Shown: piece after piece, positions 46,393-57,430 of the stretch
How positions within the stretch are numbered: position 1 is the first letter of the stretch
Layout: every line of letters begins with the position of its first letter
NCBI GenBank assembly: GCA_031002005.1
Contig: CM061920.1
Location: 111,342,095-111,406,094, forward strand
Direction: 5' to 3'
Origin: Vandiemenella viatica
Taxonomy: Eukaryota; Arthropoda; Insecta; Orthoptera; Morabidae
DNA length: 64,000 nucleotides
Position numbers and translations under genes: made by a program
The notes under the pieces: model-generated
What the model was told of the DNA's origin: nothing
The model's input: the letters and a program-made list of their open reading frames with translations, nothing else
Databases searched by the model: none

Positions 46393-46630
46393 TGTTTTTT
46401 TATGGCTTTACACCTCGTCGACGTCGAGATCATTAGAGGCTGGATGGGACTGGGGACAAGGAACTGGAAGGAATTCGGCAATGGCCTTTTGAAGGAAGCA
46501 TCCCGGCATTTGCCAGGAGTGATTTGAGTAAACCATGGAAAAACCGAAATCTGGATGCCCGGACGGGGATTCGAACCGGTGTCCTCCAGAATGTGAGGCC
46601 AGAACGTTAACCGCTCACCCACCACGGTCG
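46393..46630 (-). mobile_element. Full-length family A SINE with 10-bp TSD
   Basis: GTGTGCATAT flanks it at 46383-46392 and 46631-46640. On the minus strand, head CCGTGGTGGGTGAGCGG, box B GGTTCGAATCCCC, core TTTTTCCATGGTTTACTC and GGCAAATGCCGGGATG, then tail GATCTCGACGTCGACGAGG, GTAAAGCCATAA and a short A tail. One of the cleanest copies. Confidence 0.95.
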
Positions 46631-46640
46631 GTGTGCATAT

Positions 46641-47199
46641 GTAAATTGCGCCCACACTTTCACTTACTGACTACCAGTGGACAGAAAAAAATCCACGCTT
46701 ACGAACCTCTCCAAAACATATAACGTTCCCAGTTTCATTTTTCTTCTCGGGAAATATTAGGAACGAATACTACTGCAATGACGCCGTATGTGGCTCTATA
46801 AAAGAGGTGGTTTGTTAATATACCTGTATCAGTGATGAGATACCTGTTCTTTTATGGTGGACTAAACTGGTTTCGCCAGATCTGTGGCACGAACAACAAA
46901 TTAGAATGGAGATGGAACGTAGCCTTGCGTGTGTTACGAGTTAGATTCTATTTTCATGAAGTTGATAAGATATAAAAAATTTCGGTGAAAAGCACAGGTG
47001 ACTAGTTCTAACAAAATTCCAAAATTTGAGCATAACAATTCAAAGAAAAATATTGAATTTTATAGTAGATATGTAGTTAATTAGAACAAATTAGTCTTAA
47101 GATAATAAGTAATGGCGACATCTAAACAATTAATATTGACCTAAGTATTTCTGTCATCTGGAAGCTTCCGTGTGTGTGGTTACGTTTCGTGACCGTCGG
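46641..47199. other. No feature recognised
   Basis: AT-rich sequence without recognisable coding or repeat content. Confidence 0.4.
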
Positions 47200-47332
47200 C
47201 CTAGTTCCCTGACCAACCATCCAATTTTCGGATTCGGGGGGTGAATGTCGGGATTGTTCCTTCAAAAGGCCATGGCTACATTCCTTATCGCTCCTTGCCC
47301 CCAATCTTCCATTAATCACCTCGACGTTGTGC
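47200..47332 (+). mobile_element. 5'-truncated family A SINE
   Basis: It begins within the core (CCAACCATCCAATTTTCGG). It keeps GGGATTGTTCCTTCAAAAGG and CCATGGCTACATTCCTT, ending with a degenerate CACCTCGACGTTGTG tail. Confidence 0.7.
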
Positions 47333-48215
47333 TATTGGCGTACCTTGAAACAATATTTCATCTTCCACACTTTATTCGCAAATAGTACTTCAGACATCTA
47401 AATAATCTCTTTGAGCAATATTAGTTGCAATAACATTTAACATACAATAAAATTTGTGTTTTTGTATTTTAAACTGATTTTTTTCTTTTTCTCTAATCTG
47501 AACAAATCGAATAGTCGACGTAATGTTTTTATGTCTAGAAATTAAATACCGGTAGTTTAGTTGCAAACGCTCCTGCAGATAATTCTAGGAAAGGAAGGTA
47601 TTTAAAAATATTACTCTTACCTAAGTAGTTTCCAGAGTCAAATGCTCATATCAGTTAGTGCTTCGCGCTATTATAAACTGCGCTACGTTGATCAATGAAC
47701 TGGTCCTTCTTTATGAGGTTATCATTATGTTCACAGCTGAAGGAAATGGGTATTGCTGTTTGCAAGCCGTATGATGTGTTTTGCGTTATTCTGCTTTTTA
47801 AAACTGTATTTCCGAGGCAAAAAGCATCTCAGGATTTGCATAGTAGGCTACTGGAATCCACATAAAACCACAATAAGGAAAGAAGGTCAAAACGCTGGTA
47901 CCGGGATTTTGAGGAGCGAGTTACGCATCTTCCTGTGTCAAGTTCAGGGGCATTTTAACGCCCCTAGCGCTAACGCATTGTTTTACAGTAGATCAAAGAA
48001 GCTAATTGAACTCGTGAATTATTAATTTTGACAATAATAATTTTGTACTGGGTAGCATTCCAAGCAACATGAAAACCTTTTATTTTTAAGCGAAAAGAAC
48101 TCAGAAACAAAGGGGTGGATAGTGTTCGACAGAGAAACCTTGAAAGCCAACACTTACACCGACCACCGCGGGACGTGTGGAAGGGACGCAGAAGGTCAGG
48201 TAACAAAACGGCGAA
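47333..48215. other. No gene recognised
   Basis: AT-rich. A 90-codon plus-strand frame at 47753-48025 has no motif. Confidence 0.4.
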
Positions 48216-48475
48216 TAAAGGTACGATTCCATTACTACAAATTTGTCCCGCAACATGTTGTGGCACAAGTGCCAGCGCATGTGCCACAAATTTGTTGAAA
48301 TGTAAACGGTCTGCAACATGTTGCAGCACAAGTGCCGGGGACAGAAATGTGCCAAGCGATTGCGGGACACAACATGTGTCACAGCCCATGGAAACAGACT
48401 CCTTGTGGGCAGCGCGTGTTTTCTTGTCTGTGGTAATCATACTTTATTTAAAGCTAGTGTAGTGTTTGTTTCTAG

Positions 48476-48759
48476 ATGGAGTGGTCGAAGAATACTGTAA
48501 CAAAGTTTTTAGAACAGGAGACATTTCTGTGGAACATAATTGATGCGAACCACAAGAAGTCGAACAATAGAAATGACTCCATGCAACAAATTGCTGATAT
48601 TCTGGAATGCAGTATTGAAGAAGTAGAGAACAAATTCACTCCCTGAGTTCCCAATATTTAAGGGAAAAAAATAAAATTGAAAAAAGCAAGAAAAGTGCTA
48701 AAGATGTTTCCGAACATAAATGGCAGTATTTCAATTTAATGAGTTTTCTGTCAATTTAG
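48476..48759 (+). pseudogene. MADF-domain protein of the Harbinger element
   Basis: From ATG: MEWSKNTVTKFLEQETFLWN, DANHKKSNNRNDSMQQIADI, then LECSIEEVENKF. After one frame change near 48635 it continues SLSSQYLREKNKIEKSKKS and KDVSEHKWQYFNLMSFL to a stop. The pattern (aromatic/Leu helix with LW, the K-x-x-N/R linker, IA-x-x-L, EEV-x-x-KF, SQYxREK-x-K) is that of MADF domains. These bind DNA as a helix-turn-helix and accompany the transposase in Harbinger elements. In such elements this protein helps bring the transposase to the ends in the nucleus. One frameshift disables it, and there is no acidic C-terminal extension. Confidence 0.7.
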
Positions 48760-48845
48760 TAACAATTGAAAATCACTTGCTGTCATTCTAACAAAATTCT
48801 CGACCCACTTTGGAGACGTAGGTCTGCCATCTGAATGTCTTTTTG

Positions 48846-48847
<2 letters not shown>

Positions 48848-48879
<32 letters not shown>
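48848..48879. repeat. Poly(A) run, 32 bases
   Basis: An uninterrupted A homopolymer inside the Harbinger element. It could be an expanded A-tract or the tail of an unrecognised retroinsertion. Confidence 0.95.
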
Positions 48880-48882
<3 letters not shown>

Positions 48883-49307
48883 TCCTAATCCACTATCTAG
48901 GTCGCTTTTGCCTGCCATTACAACTAAAGTTGCAGTAGCTGAGTTGTTCATATCGCTCAAATATTTGAACCAACAGATCATTCACTCAAGAAACTGGAAA
49001 ACACTGTATCTGATTCTCTGTACAAACGTCATCTGTAGTCTTCCACTCGAAACCTCTCTATAAATGTTGCAGATGTTCCAGGCAATTGGAAACAGCTGAA
49101 CAATTACGTGCAACATGTGCCGGGCACAAGTTGCGCGACATGTGCCAGGAACTTGTCAGAATGGAAACCTACCTTAAGTGCACGCTGAGTATCTCGTTCG
49201 TCGCGTGTCCTGAGCCAAAATATGATGAAATATACTACGGCGTACAATTTAGGCCACTTCCAGACTGATAAAAGTAAACCACATTCGGAATGCGGAAAGT
49301 TGCCACC

Positions 49308-49395
49308 GAGCGTGATTGGTGAGAGGTCCTCTCATTCGGGAGGACGCGGGTTCGAATCCCTGTCCACGCATCCAGATTTGGGTTTTAAGAATGTC
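49308..49395 (+). mobile_element. Family A SINE, head only (3' truncated)
   Basis: ACCGAGCGTGATTGGTGAG, GGGAGGACGCGGGTTCGAAT (box B) and CATCCAGATTTGGGTTTT are present, and the family A body then stops. Loss of the 3' part is not expected from retrotransposition, so a later deletion is likely. Confidence 0.8.
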
Positions 49396-49938
49396 TTGTA
49401 ACAGCATTACTTGAAATTTGTTAATCCTCTTTAATGTTACGTAAGCACGATTTGATCACGGAGTAAATTTATCTGGTTCCTTACATGAAAGAAGCCGCCT
49501 TCTGCTGCTGTAGGAGTTGCGCAGTCAAATTATGGTTGTTACTGTGCCGTACAGCAAGCCGACATACTGACGTGCTGAGCTGTTGCAACCCAGAATACGA
49601 GTCCCTACTCAACGTGCTTCTAGATTTACAACATAGAATTTACGTTTTATTTTATATCATTTCTTTAAACAAATTCCTCGGAAAAAAATATTGTACATGA
49701 AATTTTAAACATAGAAATTATGTGTCAAGCTCTAAACCGAGAACTCACAACTTGTCTGGCAATTAGATAATAAAAATGTAGTTCCGTTCTGTTTGATCAT
49801 GGCAAAAACATTTCGTTGTTACTATCATTCCATATTACGCTAACAAAAAGGCACTGAAATTGTAAAAAAATAGTTTTAAAAATTTCAACATTATTTGTTA
49901 TTTAGGAGTACCCTGAAATTATTTTTTCCTTTTCGACG
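49396..49938. other. No feature recognised
   Basis: A 71-codon frame at 49485-49700 shows no motif. Confidence 0.4.
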
Positions 49939-49940
49939 TA

Positions 49941-50751
49941 GGGGAATTTCGGGTAGCCCCCGACACTTAAAATTAATTGCAAATAAAAATAAAATAAACA
50001 CATTTTATATCTTCATTTTAATATTAAAACTAAACTGTCAACTTCTGCAATCATATCAATTAGAAGTTAGTAATCATAACATTGTTTTTTCAACGAATTA
50101 AATTGAAAACACTTTCGCCTTAATTTTTTTGCAACACAAAAGATGTCGGGTAGCCCCGGATGCAGCAATAAATGGTGGCCTAATCATTTTTTGGCCTTAC
50201 AAAAATCACAATTATAATTGATATTTGAAGAAGCTATATAAACAAAATCTTAGTGGGCGCTGTCTTTGCTTCATAGCACTGAATCCAGTCTTATTCAAGA
50301 AATTTCCACATACGATACATTTGGTATGTTTTACTTGATTTGCTTCGGAAAGGCTTTGAATACCTTTTTTTTATTCAACGTCTCTATAGCGCCTTTACCT
50401 GTTTATATTTTCGTTTCACCCTTTTTACTACCTTTACTTTTTGCCCGTCCTCTCCACATTTTTTGTATGGTGAAGATGTTAAAATCTCGCCCTTTTGGGT
50501 TTTTTGAGCCCGCGTTACTATACCTTTATTTGTCGCATCATATACAATAATCTCCAACGAATTTTGACAGGATCGACGCACAAAACACACACTAGTGTGG
50601 AACTGACTGGGCGCCCAAGCCGCAGCTCAGTTCTATTTGATTTTACAATACATGGTATATATTTACAATAAAGTTTTACCGAGAGTGGTTGGTTAGTTAG
50701 AACTTTGAATGTCCGGGTTTAACCGCCGTCCGGGACTACCCGACATTCCCC
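49941..50751 (-). mobile_element. Pogo-like element with TA duplication
   Basis: TA is present at 49939-49940 and 50752-50753. The left end GGGGAATTTCGGGTAGCCCC and the complement of the right end GGGGAATGTCGGGTAGTCCC are inverted repeats of at least 24 bp. The same motif TCGGGTAGCCCCGG recurs internally at about 50146-50159, as a subterminal repeat. At 811 bp only the 3' end of a transposase gene remains, on the minus strand. Confidence 0.82.
50224..50590 (-). pseudogene. Pogo/Tigger-like transposase C-terminal relic
   Basis: The minus-strand frame 50590-50384 reads NKGIVTRAQKTQKGEIL, TSSPYKKCGEDGQKVK and KVVKRVKRKYKQ, a basic Ser/Lys-rich tail. After frame changes, KHTKCIVCGNFLNKTG and, further on, CDFC appear. 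That is a partial PHD-like or zinc-ribbon motif of the type found at the C-terminus of many insect pogo-like transposases. The DDE catalytic domain is absent, so this remnant cannot mobilise anything. Confidence 0.5.
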
Positions 50752-50753
50752 TA

Positions 50754-52199
50754 TATTTGTCTGTATCAGCCAGATCATCAGTAATTACTCATAAACAGAA
50801 TTCGGAATGTATCTTAGTAATCTATGATACTATTTGCATAAATAGTGGTATTCATCACAACTGCATTATCATTTGACATTTACCGTCTTCTTCAATTTCA
50901 GTTCATCTCCGCGATATTGTTTCGACAACACTTATCTTCAATTAGCTCGCCCTGAATCCTTGTCTGTTTGCACGGTTCCTTTCGTTAGCTCCCAACCCCA
51001 GCCCCTCCACATTTTTCTTTTTTCTTATCGACTATCTCTATCTTTGTTTGCCCAGAGTATTACAATCTTTTGTTCTTAATTATTCGTTCTAATGGCTGGA
51101 ATTATCTGAGTTGCAAACATTCATTATGGATATTAGAGGTATGGTTCGATTTCTTCATTACTACTACTGTAATAGTACTTCTGTGCAACAGTCGACTCAG
51201 GTAGTTACTTGTATATCAACATCTGGATATTGTGGGCCATTTCCTCAATTGCGATAGGATCAATTTTATGCATTGGCGTTACAATTATTCATAAAATTGT
51301 ATATCAACAAGTTATCTGTGTGTATGTCAATATTATAGTAAAAAATTATAGTTTGCTAAATGCAATTTTAGAGAATGTTGTGGCAATGTGTGTCATAAGC
51401 ATAGACTATCTAAGTAAAGACTGAAGGTAAATTACATCGAGATAATTCCACTGGTGGTGGGATCGTGAATGCTTGTATCGATTGCTAGCTGGGTGATAAG
51501 TTTCGCCATGTTGAGTTTTACGTTTACCGTAGAGAAACTAATTGGAATGAAAATAACATCAGATAGGGAACACGCGGTATCATAACTGTGTGCATGGCAT
51601 GTTAAACTGAATATCTAGAAGCATTGTGAATGATTTCTATTGGTCTTGTTGGCTATCAAGCTACAACACGATAAACAAATATAAGAGTAGACATCCTGCT
51701 GTTCTCTCTTACACCTTAAAAATTCGCCGAATGAAAGGAGGCTTTCCTTCTACTTTCTGTTCTATATTATAGGAACAACCTAAATCATATGGTTTTAGCA
51801 CCAGTCACTTCTTCCAACCACGCCCTATGTCACTTTCTTCAATTATAGTGTTTCTTCATATTTCACCTGCTTTAGATTCTTTAATTTGAGCATTATTGTT
51901 ATTTAACATGTCGGGTGCTACCCAGGGAATCAAATGGTTGAAACCTTTCTTATAAAAGTTACTTTTTATGTAAAACAATTCAGTCTGGATATAGGCCATT
52001 AAATCCTAAATTTTCATTTACATAATAACCGTTTACATTATTTATTTTCCACTCAAAAGAGGGAAATATTTCATGCTGCTGAACTCACAATCATTCTTCT
52101 TTCAGTCTGCTTTTAATACGAAAATTTTTAATTTCATTGTTTACTCTTATAGTAAAAGTGTAAATACTTTGAGTGTTAAATTACAATCTCCCCATCTCC
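50754..52199. other. No gene recognised
   Basis: AT-rich. The left edge of the LINE that follows is not sharply defined. Confidence 0.4.
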
Positions 52200-54154
52200 C
52201 CTATTTACATACGCGATTTACGAATCTTGATTTTAAAAACCTTCACCGTTTTGACTAAATTATTTATCACTTGATAATTTATTCCAATCCCTGACATCAT
52301 CCACAAAATAAAATTTTCCCACTCTCCTATGCATGAAATTGAGTGCCAGCTTGTGGTCTTGGTTATATCTCGCCTTCCATGCTCCATCCCTAATTCTTGG
52401 ACCAATATCCTTCCAGCCCTATCACCAACATATGCCTTGTACACTCCCAGCACTCTCTTTACCCTCCACCCGTCTTCCAATGAATCCTAATCCTGCTCCT
52501 TTAACATATCAGATACTGAACGGACTCGTAGATAATTTCCACGAACAAATCTAGCTGTTCTTCTTTGTACGTACTCCAATTCCTGTATTTGATACTCAAA
52601 ATGTGGGTCCCATACTACACCACCATATTCAAACAATGGTCTGAACAATGTTTTGTAACCCAATTTCTTATATTCTCCTCTTCAGTAAATGAAGGATTCT
52701 ATAACCTTTTCCTACCACCTTGCCTGATGTGCTCGGCCCAGTTGAGTTTATTATCAAACGTTATGTCAAGATATTTAGACTTCATACCCAACAATCAATT
52801 TTGACCCCACCATATAATCACAAACAACCTCAATTTTTTTTATCTGTGTATCTATTAAGCTGACTCTTCCTGGCATTTATCTTCATTCCATAGATCTACC
52901 CATTTAGATATTCTATCCAGGTCACCCTGCAGCTGTTCAGAGTCTTCTCTTGTTTTGATTCCATTATATACCACTATGTCATCTGCAAACAATATAAATT
53001 CTGACTGTAAACCACCAACACAATCATTCATTAGAATTATGAACAGTAATTGTCCCAATACACTATCCTGTGGCACTCTCATATTTACTTCCATCTCTGC
53101 CTACTCTAACGCTTTGCTTCCTGCCTTTTATGAATTCCTTTAATCAGCAAGTGACTTTTTCATCCACTCCAATAGCTTTCAACTTATTTAAAATGCCTGA
53201 GGAAGATCTAGTGCTAAACTATTAGCTTAGCTCCCCTTGTCCAATTCATATATCCCACCATCTGATACTCACAAGAATATCCTTGCCTAAAGCCTCGTTG
53301 TCGATTTGCAAACGATTTTTTTCCCCTCACAGGCATTTCTCATGTTGTTGCACATCATTTTGTCTTCATCTTGCCTATCACTGATATCAAACTAATCGGC
53401 CTGTAATTTTCAACCCTATTTGTCACTCCTCCTTTATGAGCCGGTACTACTATCGCTCTTTTCCAGTCCTCTGGTAAGCTCGTTTTAAATAAAATTTCTA
53501 GATAAGGTACAATATCAAATCCCTTAATCTTTAATACATCTGTAGTAATATTATCTGCACCAGCCCTTTGCGCTCGTTTATCTTTCCGATTTTCTTCATA
53601 ATTTTCTGGGATCTATTTCTACTTATATGGAGACTCTCCTCTGATTTATTCCCTGATGATAGTCCCTATTGGTCTCATTAAACTAACTATCTCTCCCATT
53701 TTCAAAAACTGATTAACTTCATTCTTATCCACAGTTGTCTGTATACTAGTCTTGTGTAGTTCGCGAACGAACTAGTTCGGAAGAGCGCTCCCACAGGCGA
53801 ACTAAGCGAACTAGTTCCCAGATCTCTCGCTCCTTAGTTCGTTAGTTCGTTCGATCCTTTCCCGAAGACCAACTTTTGTTTTAGTTTATTATCTAAAAGG
53901 AAACACAGTTCCTTATGGACACATTTCACTGAAGACACAGATATAAAAATAAAAGAAAAATAAATCGTTCAACATTAATAATTATTGCAGAAGTCACAAA
54001 CGGAAATTTAACGTGGAATGTGAAAATAAAATACACTTTGATCCCATTATCAATTAAAAGACAACCATCGATAACCACAACTATCATAACAAACAAGAGA
54101 GCGCGTGCAATAGCGCTAGCAAAGCGAGCGAGCGAACTGTCTTGGAGCGACCTA

Positions 54155-54297
54155 GTTCGCGAACTAAACAGAGCGCTCCCGGTCGCGAACTAAGGAGAGC
54201 GGTACCGTTCGCGAACTAAACTGAGCGCTGTCGGTCGCGAACTAAACTGAGCGGTACCGTTCGCGAACTAAATTGAGTGCTACCGTTCGCGAACTAC
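54155..54297. repeat. 26-bp tandem repeat, five and a half units
   Basis: Units start at 54155, 54181, 54207, 54233 and 54259, with a partial unit at 54285. Each has the form GTTCGCGAACTAAACTGAGC followed by a six-base end that alternates between GCTCCC/GCTGTC and GGTACC/GCTACC types. The TTCGCGAA or GTCGCGAA core in each unit is itself palindromic. Confidence 0.95.
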
Positions 54298-55343
54298 CAC
54301 CATTCGCCGCTATGGTTTCCAATATTTTTTCGGTTGATGGTAGTAATTTTTTAAAAAGAATAACCTATAAAAATATGCTATACTTCAAAAATATAATATT
54401 TTACGAAAGAGTAGAAAATGATAAAAGGTATGTTTTTACTATTTCATTTTTTAAGCTATATTTTTTGCACTTCTTGCATCTTTAATTCTTTTTTGTCTAC
54501 AGTAAAATTGTCATATGCTTTATCGCTTTCAGTTGTCAAATTAATTTCGAGCAAAAGCTCATTTTTTATTCATGAAATACTTTTCTTACTTTTACCTGGA
54601 TTTCGTATAATATTGTTATTTCAAAGTAAAGTTTGTTCACTTTGATATTAATTTTTCTCGTAAATTTATAACCTCTAATATAGTCTCACAGTCAACAAAT
54701 GAAACCCTGTGTTTTGAATTTAATTTTATCAACGAATACTAGAGCATTATTTTTTATATTATCACTTTCTGTGGAGAATTTGGTTTCTAAAGGCTTTTTA
54801 TTGTTTTCTTAACCAAAGAAACAGTATCTTTTGCATTTTTCTAGCGCTGATTTTAAATCTGACATAATATAATACTTATCTCAGTCGGTTGGTTAACAGT
54901 TTTGTGAAAGTGATGAAAGAAATGACTTGCGAAATTCAAAAAGATTTTAACTTTTGTGTCTTCATCAGTTTCATTCGTAGCCAAAAAATTGTGAATGTGT
55001 GTTGTATTATCCTCCCCTTCACTAATAAAATAATAGCTCAATGACTTCCAATTCACTGGAAATTTACGCACTTTCGTTATTGCTACCACTTTCTCATTCA
55101 AGGGTTACTGGTATTTTTACATTTCTAATTGTTAGGTATCACATTGGAAGTATTAATGCTACTTTTCTTAATAATATAGGTAATACTATTTCTGTAATAT
55201 AGTACTTAACTTGTAGCCAATAGTAGAATTATATTTTGTTCATGATTTTCAAAACTTTATTTAAATAAAAAAGCCGATTACTTATAAACGGGAATTTTAA
55301 TTCATCAAAATAAACGCGTTTATAATATTTTATAAGTAATGTT

Positions 55344-55393
55344 GTATTGTTGTTGGGGTTTAAGGGCGCGTCGACGGCAGGGTCATTAGCGCC
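55344..55393 (-). mobile_element. 50-bp retroinsertion with 16-bp TSD
   Basis: TTTTATAAGTAATGTT stands at 55328-55343 and 55394-55409. The inserted 50 bases read on the minus strand GGCGCTAATGACCCTGCCGT, then CGACGCGCCCTTAAACCCC and an ACAACAATAC end. The CTAATGACC and GTCGACG motifs match the 3' tail of family A SINEs (CTCTAATGACCTCGACGTCG). This is a very short, 3'-end-only copy of a SINE or its partner LINE. Confidence 0.9.
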
Positions 55394-56640
55394 TTTTATA
55401 AGTAATGTTTCTTCCATAAACTAATAAACAAATCCATTTAAAAATTAATATTCTACGAATGCATGTAAAGTAAATAGTAAAAACAGCACAATTATTCAAT
55501 TTACCCATTTGTGTAAAGGACAATGAGCACTTTGGTTTATCGGCGCCAACTGTTCATGCTAAGATAATTTGAAAGGGCTATTATTAAGCAATAACTTTTG
55601 TTAAGAAGGTCATTTTAAATTCCATTTAGAAACGACAAAAAAAATGATTATGTCCTAATAAAACTGACATAACAAACAAAATAGCGCGTGCAGTAGCGGT
55701 AGCAAGGCGAGCGAATGATCTGTTTCTCTGAATTCGAGACGCGAACTAACGAACTAAAAGAGCGAACTAGTTCGCGAGGGAGCTGCGAACTAAACTGAGC
55801 GCTCCCCTTCGCGAACTATTATGCGCAAGTCTGCTGTATACCTTCCCTTCCCCTAAGGTTTCTAAGTTTCTAACATAGCAATAGAAAATTTTATATACAT
55901 CATTGAGTAGTCCCCCTGCACCAATAACATTCATCATAAACCAATCTTTAGTTTCTCTCTTTGCTGTTATTAATTGCTTGTTAGTTGTTTTATGTATTCC
56001 CTGCAGTCTTCCTATCTCATAACTCTGTTGTGTTCTCGTCTCATTTACCTCTTAAACCTCCACACCTCCCTATTGTAGTATGCAGGTTCTGTACGTCTCT
56101 CTTTTTTCTGTTTTGGCATATATATTTCCTCACCATTTTTTATTATCTCTTTAAACTCTTCCAACTTGGCCTCCATTCAACCTGCGCCATTCTTAGATTT
56201 TATGAACCTATCCCTGAAATATTTTTTCAATTCTAAAATTCATTTCTGAGAGTATCCTCTCTAATATATATTTGTTGGCTATGTTTAAGGAGGCATTATT
56301 TTTGAATGGTCTTTTCAGCTGCTTATATGACATCGATTCCAATTTGCATGTTACCTTTCATACCTTTGTACATCTCGACGCTTTTGTTATTTTTCGATTA
56401 TTGTTTTATAATTTTTTTCTTGTCAATCTTACATTTTCACTCTTCTTGTTACCGCCTCAAATATATTGTATACTGCAATTTTATATTGATCTGTAGTCGA
56501 GTGATTCCCCTTGTCTCCTTGAACGACGTATCCCATTTTTATTTATTTATTCATTTCCCGGCCAAAATATTCTCTGTCCGTTTGTCACAGACCTCTAGCT
56601 ATTGAATTGATTATGTTTCGGACTCCAAATTTGCAAGTAT

Positions 56641-57286
56641 TGTATGCTTCGTTAACCCAAAGCCAAATATCGTATTTTATGTTGAGTAAAATTGTAATCT
56701 GGGGGTGTTTCTACAGAAATAAATGGGTGCAAGTAAAAGAGCAGCAGTCAAAATTGTTAATTCTAGACCATTTATGTTACTAGATATGTCAGTAACGCTC
56801 TTAACTACAAACTTAGAATATTGAAACTTTCCCGCATTTAAAAGAAAATCCTAAAACTACTTATATCGCATAAACTTTTTGAGATGCGAGCATAACAAAC
56901 AAAATGTTTCATTTCGGGTTTATTGTCATCCACTTTATTAAAATGCGTTGGACATGGAGGCCGGACGTCAGCTTGATTACTCGGAAACCTTCGGGGAGTC
57001 CGATTAAGTCTGAACTGTTGGCTACACTGGTCGCCACTGCTGACGTAACTAGGAAATTTCAAATGAATAACTGCATTGACTTTATTTTCGCTTATACTGT
57101 TAAAAGGAAATATAAATTTCAAATAGATAATTGAGTTTAATTTTATATGCATTTACAGTGTTGAAAGGAATGGTAACTGCGTTGCTAGCAAACCAAGAGG
57201 CAATTTTCTGTTGTGTAGGTAACTGCACCAAAATACTTTGGACAGAGATGAATAAATTACAATGCGTCGTTCTTTTAAATTTACGA
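56641..57286. other. No gene recognised
   Basis: It may contain undetected 5' parts of the neighbouring minus-strand LINE. A 104-codon minus-strand frame at 56838-57152 has no motif. Confidence 0.4.
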
Positions 57287-57430
57287 TTGCCGACCCCGGC
57301 AGGATAAGGATAGCGATCTGTGCTTCGCGTTGAAGGGGTCGCCGGTTCGAGTCCGGCCTGGGTAATGGGTGGTTTTAACTATGTGTCGTGTCCCCCTTGT
57401 GTTGTCCTTACCAGATAGAGAAAGATAAAA
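57287..57430 (+). mobile_element. tRNA-like SINE, family C
   Basis: The box B GGTTCGAGTCCGGCC is clear. It is followed by GGGTGGTTTTAACTATGTGT and CCCCCTTGTGTTGTCC. The GGTGGTTTTAA-TATG motif and the CTTGTGTT tail recur at 59044-59165, defining a two-copy family here. Confidence 0.65.

Larger units (their letters stand above)
48219..49174 (+). mobile_element. PIF/Harbinger element carrying a MADF gene
   Basis: It is flanked by TAA on both sides (48216-48218 and 49175-49177). The left end AGGTACGATTCCATTACTAC and the complement of the right end AGGTAGGTTTCCATTCTGAC form inverted repeats. The subterminal regions on both sides carry GCAACATGTTG, GGCACAAGTGCC and GACATGTGCC-type palindromic motifs. 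At 956 bp it lacks the DDE transposase but retains the second Harbinger gene, a MADF/Myb-like protein. The 3-bp TAA target fits the superfamily. Confidence 0.75.
53747..55833. mobile_element. 2.1-kb non-autonomous hAT element, 8-bp TSD
   Basis: CTGTATAC flanks it exactly (53739-53746 and 55834-55841). The left end TAGTCTTGTGTAGTTCGCG and the complement of the right end CAGACTTGCGCATAATAGTT (then CGCG) are inverted repeats of hAT type. Both subterminal regions are dense in TTCGCGAACTA motifs. A segment beginning ATAACAAACAA followed by AGCGCGTGCA occurs in direct orientation at about 54087-54140 and 55669-55726. No hAT transposase domain was recognised; a minus-strand 82-codon frame at 54853-55101 is unassigned. 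Confidence 0.9.
52200..56640 (-). pseudogene. CR1/jockey-like LINE, split by a hAT insertion
   Basis: On the minus strand the right part (about 56640-55842) gives the linker before the reverse transcriptase (AYYNREV, then TKDWFMMNVIGAGGLLNDVY). The left part (53746-52200) continues LPEDWKRAIVVPAHKGG, ENYRPISLISVIGKM and GFRQGYSCEYQM. It then shows the catalytic FILFADDIVVYN box, YLDITFDNKLNWAEHIRQ, and a C-terminal YKAYVGDRAGR / VGKFYFVDDVRDWNKL region. The sequence is continuous across the hAT element once one copy of CTGTATAC is removed. Many stops and frameshifts. The 5' end beyond 56640 is not resolved, and both outer limits are approximate. Confidence 0.75.

Noticed and set aside
54155..54297. 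CRISPR array
   Set aside because: The repeats are contiguous 26-bp units with no unique spacers, inside a hAT element of a eukaryotic genome.
57287..57362. tRNA gene
   Set aside because: Box B is good, but the two ends do not pair as an acceptor stem and a related sequence with the same body follows at 59044.
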